DNA of 22,992 bases from ZLKRG08 sp046091905 (GTDB lineage Bacteria; Actinomycetota; Actinomycetes; Nanopelagicales; Nanopelagicaceae), in NCBI GenBank assembly GCA_046091905.1, contig JBJTCN010000077.1, positions 1 to 22,992 on the forward strand, read 5' to 3'. Within the stretch, counting starts at the first letter, position 1; the number at the start of each line of letters is the position of its first letter. A model generated the notes under the pieces. It was not told where the DNA came from, did not search any database, and saw nothing but the letters and a program-made list of their open reading frames with translations. Shown piece after piece: positions 22,370-22,992 of this stretch. Both the position numbers and the translations under genes were made by a program.

Positions 22370-22375
22370 AATGAC

Positions 22376-22992
22376 ATGACATTCCGTGATTATCCGCTCG
22401 GAATTGTCCTTGCTGGCGGTGAAGGCAAACGATTGATGCCACTTACTGCAGATCGCGCAAAACCAGCGGTGCCATTTGCTGGTTCTTATCGGTTAATTGA
22501 CTTTGTGCTTTCAAATCTGGTTAATGCAGATATGCGAAGAATTGCAGTGCTAACTCAATATAAATCGCACTCATTAGATCGCCACATCACTACAACTTGG
22601 CGCATGTCGACTTTGCTTGGAAATTATGTGACTCCAGTTCCAGCGCAGCAACGTTTAGGCCCACGTTGGTATACCGGTAGTGCGGATGCTATTTTGCAGA
22701 ACTTTAATTTGATTCATGATGAGAATCCCAAAGATGTCTTGGTTTTTGGCGCAGATCACGTTTACCGTATGGATCCAATGCAGATGTTCCAACAACATCG
22801 CGAAACCGATGCTGGAATCACAATTGCTGCGATTCGAGTACCAAGAAGTGAAGCTTCGGAATTTGGCTGCATTGAATTAGCTGATGATGGCATCACCATA
22901 AAAGCTTTCCACGAGAAGCCAGCAAATCCGCCGGCAATGCCTGGCCATCCTGATTTAACTTTAATCTCGATGGGTAATTACATTTTCAAAAG
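22376..22992 (+). CDS. glgC: Glucose-1-phosphate adenylyltransferase, N-terminal part
   Basis: The first 205 residues of ADP-glucose pyrophosphorylase; the 3' end lies beyond the window. The nucleotide-binding loop LAGGEGKRLMPLTADRAKP (12-30) is followed by VPFAGSYRLIDFVLSN, the QYKSHSLDRH segment, QQRLGPRWYTGSADAI (91-106), and the catalytic-site FGADHVYRMD (124-133), all close to actinobacterial GlgC. It makes ADP-glucose from ATP and glucose 1-phosphate, the donor used by the divergent GT4 enzyme. ATG at 22376 is the start; the ATG at 22371 runs into a stop after two codons. No break in the frame is seen up to the window edge. Confidence 0.95.
   Translation, partial: MTFRDYPLGIVLAGGEGKRLMPLTADRAKPAVPFAGSYRLIDFVLSNLVNADMRRIAVLTQYKSHSLDRHITTTWRMSTLLGNYVTPVPAQQRLGPRWYTGSADAILQNFNLIHDENPKDVLVFGADHVYRMDPMQMFQQHRETDAGITIAAIRVPRSEASEFGCIELADDGITIKAFHEKPANPPAMPGHPDLTLISMGNYIFK

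Noticed and set aside
22191..22442. Minus-strand frame of 83 codons spanning the glgA-glgC gap
   Set aside because: It overlaps two strongly supported genes on both sides and covers their promoters; no family resemblance.
1..22992. Mobile elements, CRISPR arrays, tRNA or rRNA genes, att sites
   Set aside because: No transposase or integrase-like frame, no regularly spaced repeats, no cloverleaf or rRNA-like stretch is visible; all longer gaps are under 200 bp.

Overview
The window looks like a compact, streamlined actinobacterial chromosome with AT-leaning coding sequence. Lineage markers are the principal sigma factor next to a DUF7455 zinc-ribbon gene and parE, a SepH septation protein, the run rplS-lepB-rnhB-yraN-comM-dprA, and a divergent glgA(glgM)/glgC pair. 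AT-leaning composition, almost no intergenic space and single-copy housekeeping content suggest a streamlined aquatic actinobacterium such as the freshwater acI/Nanopelagicales group. That placement is inference; no rRNA is present to test it. I see no tRNA, rRNA, CRISPR array, insertion sequence or prophage.

Region 1 (1-3578): the 3' end of sigA, a gene encoding a CDGSH iron-sulfur domain fused to a 2-keto-4-pentenoate-hydratase-type enzyme, DUF7455 on the minus strand, a 195-bp divergent regulatory gap, and parE (topoisomerase IV subunit B). Region 2 (3582-7580): a potA-potD-potB-potC polyamine-type ABC uptake operon with its own promoter; the lipoprotein gene is bracketed by two hairpins, the second resembling an intrinsic terminator. 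Region 3 (7581-10890, minus): psuG-psuK (pseudouridine catabolism), then parC, whose product is only 505 residues and lacks the whole C-terminal beta-pinwheel domain. Region 4 (10930-14752): a type I phosphodiesterase/pyrophosphatase, sepH and an MFS transporter on minus, and an inositol-monophosphatase-family gene. Region 5 (14878-20279): rplS with a long acidic tail, lepB, rnhB, yraN, comM, dprA and era. Region 6 (20269-22992): an EamA transporter, an actinobacterial GT4 glycogen/maltose-1-phosphate synthase, and the 5' part of glgC.

Genes are packed by 4-bp ATGA/GTGA overlaps within operons. All four convergent junctions abut or overlap, so none has room for a terminator between the genes. 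Many genes that head a transcription unit lack a Shine-Dalgarno sequence and instead carry a -10-like TAnnnT box 6-7 nt before the start codon, which predicts leaderless transcripts.

The most unusual items are the CDGSH-hydratase fusion tied to the sigA stop, the tail-less ParC, the hairpin-bracketed potD, the acidic tail on L19 and the widespread leaderless-start signature. I found no multi-gene system that I could call wholly new; the candidates are single-gene and architectural.
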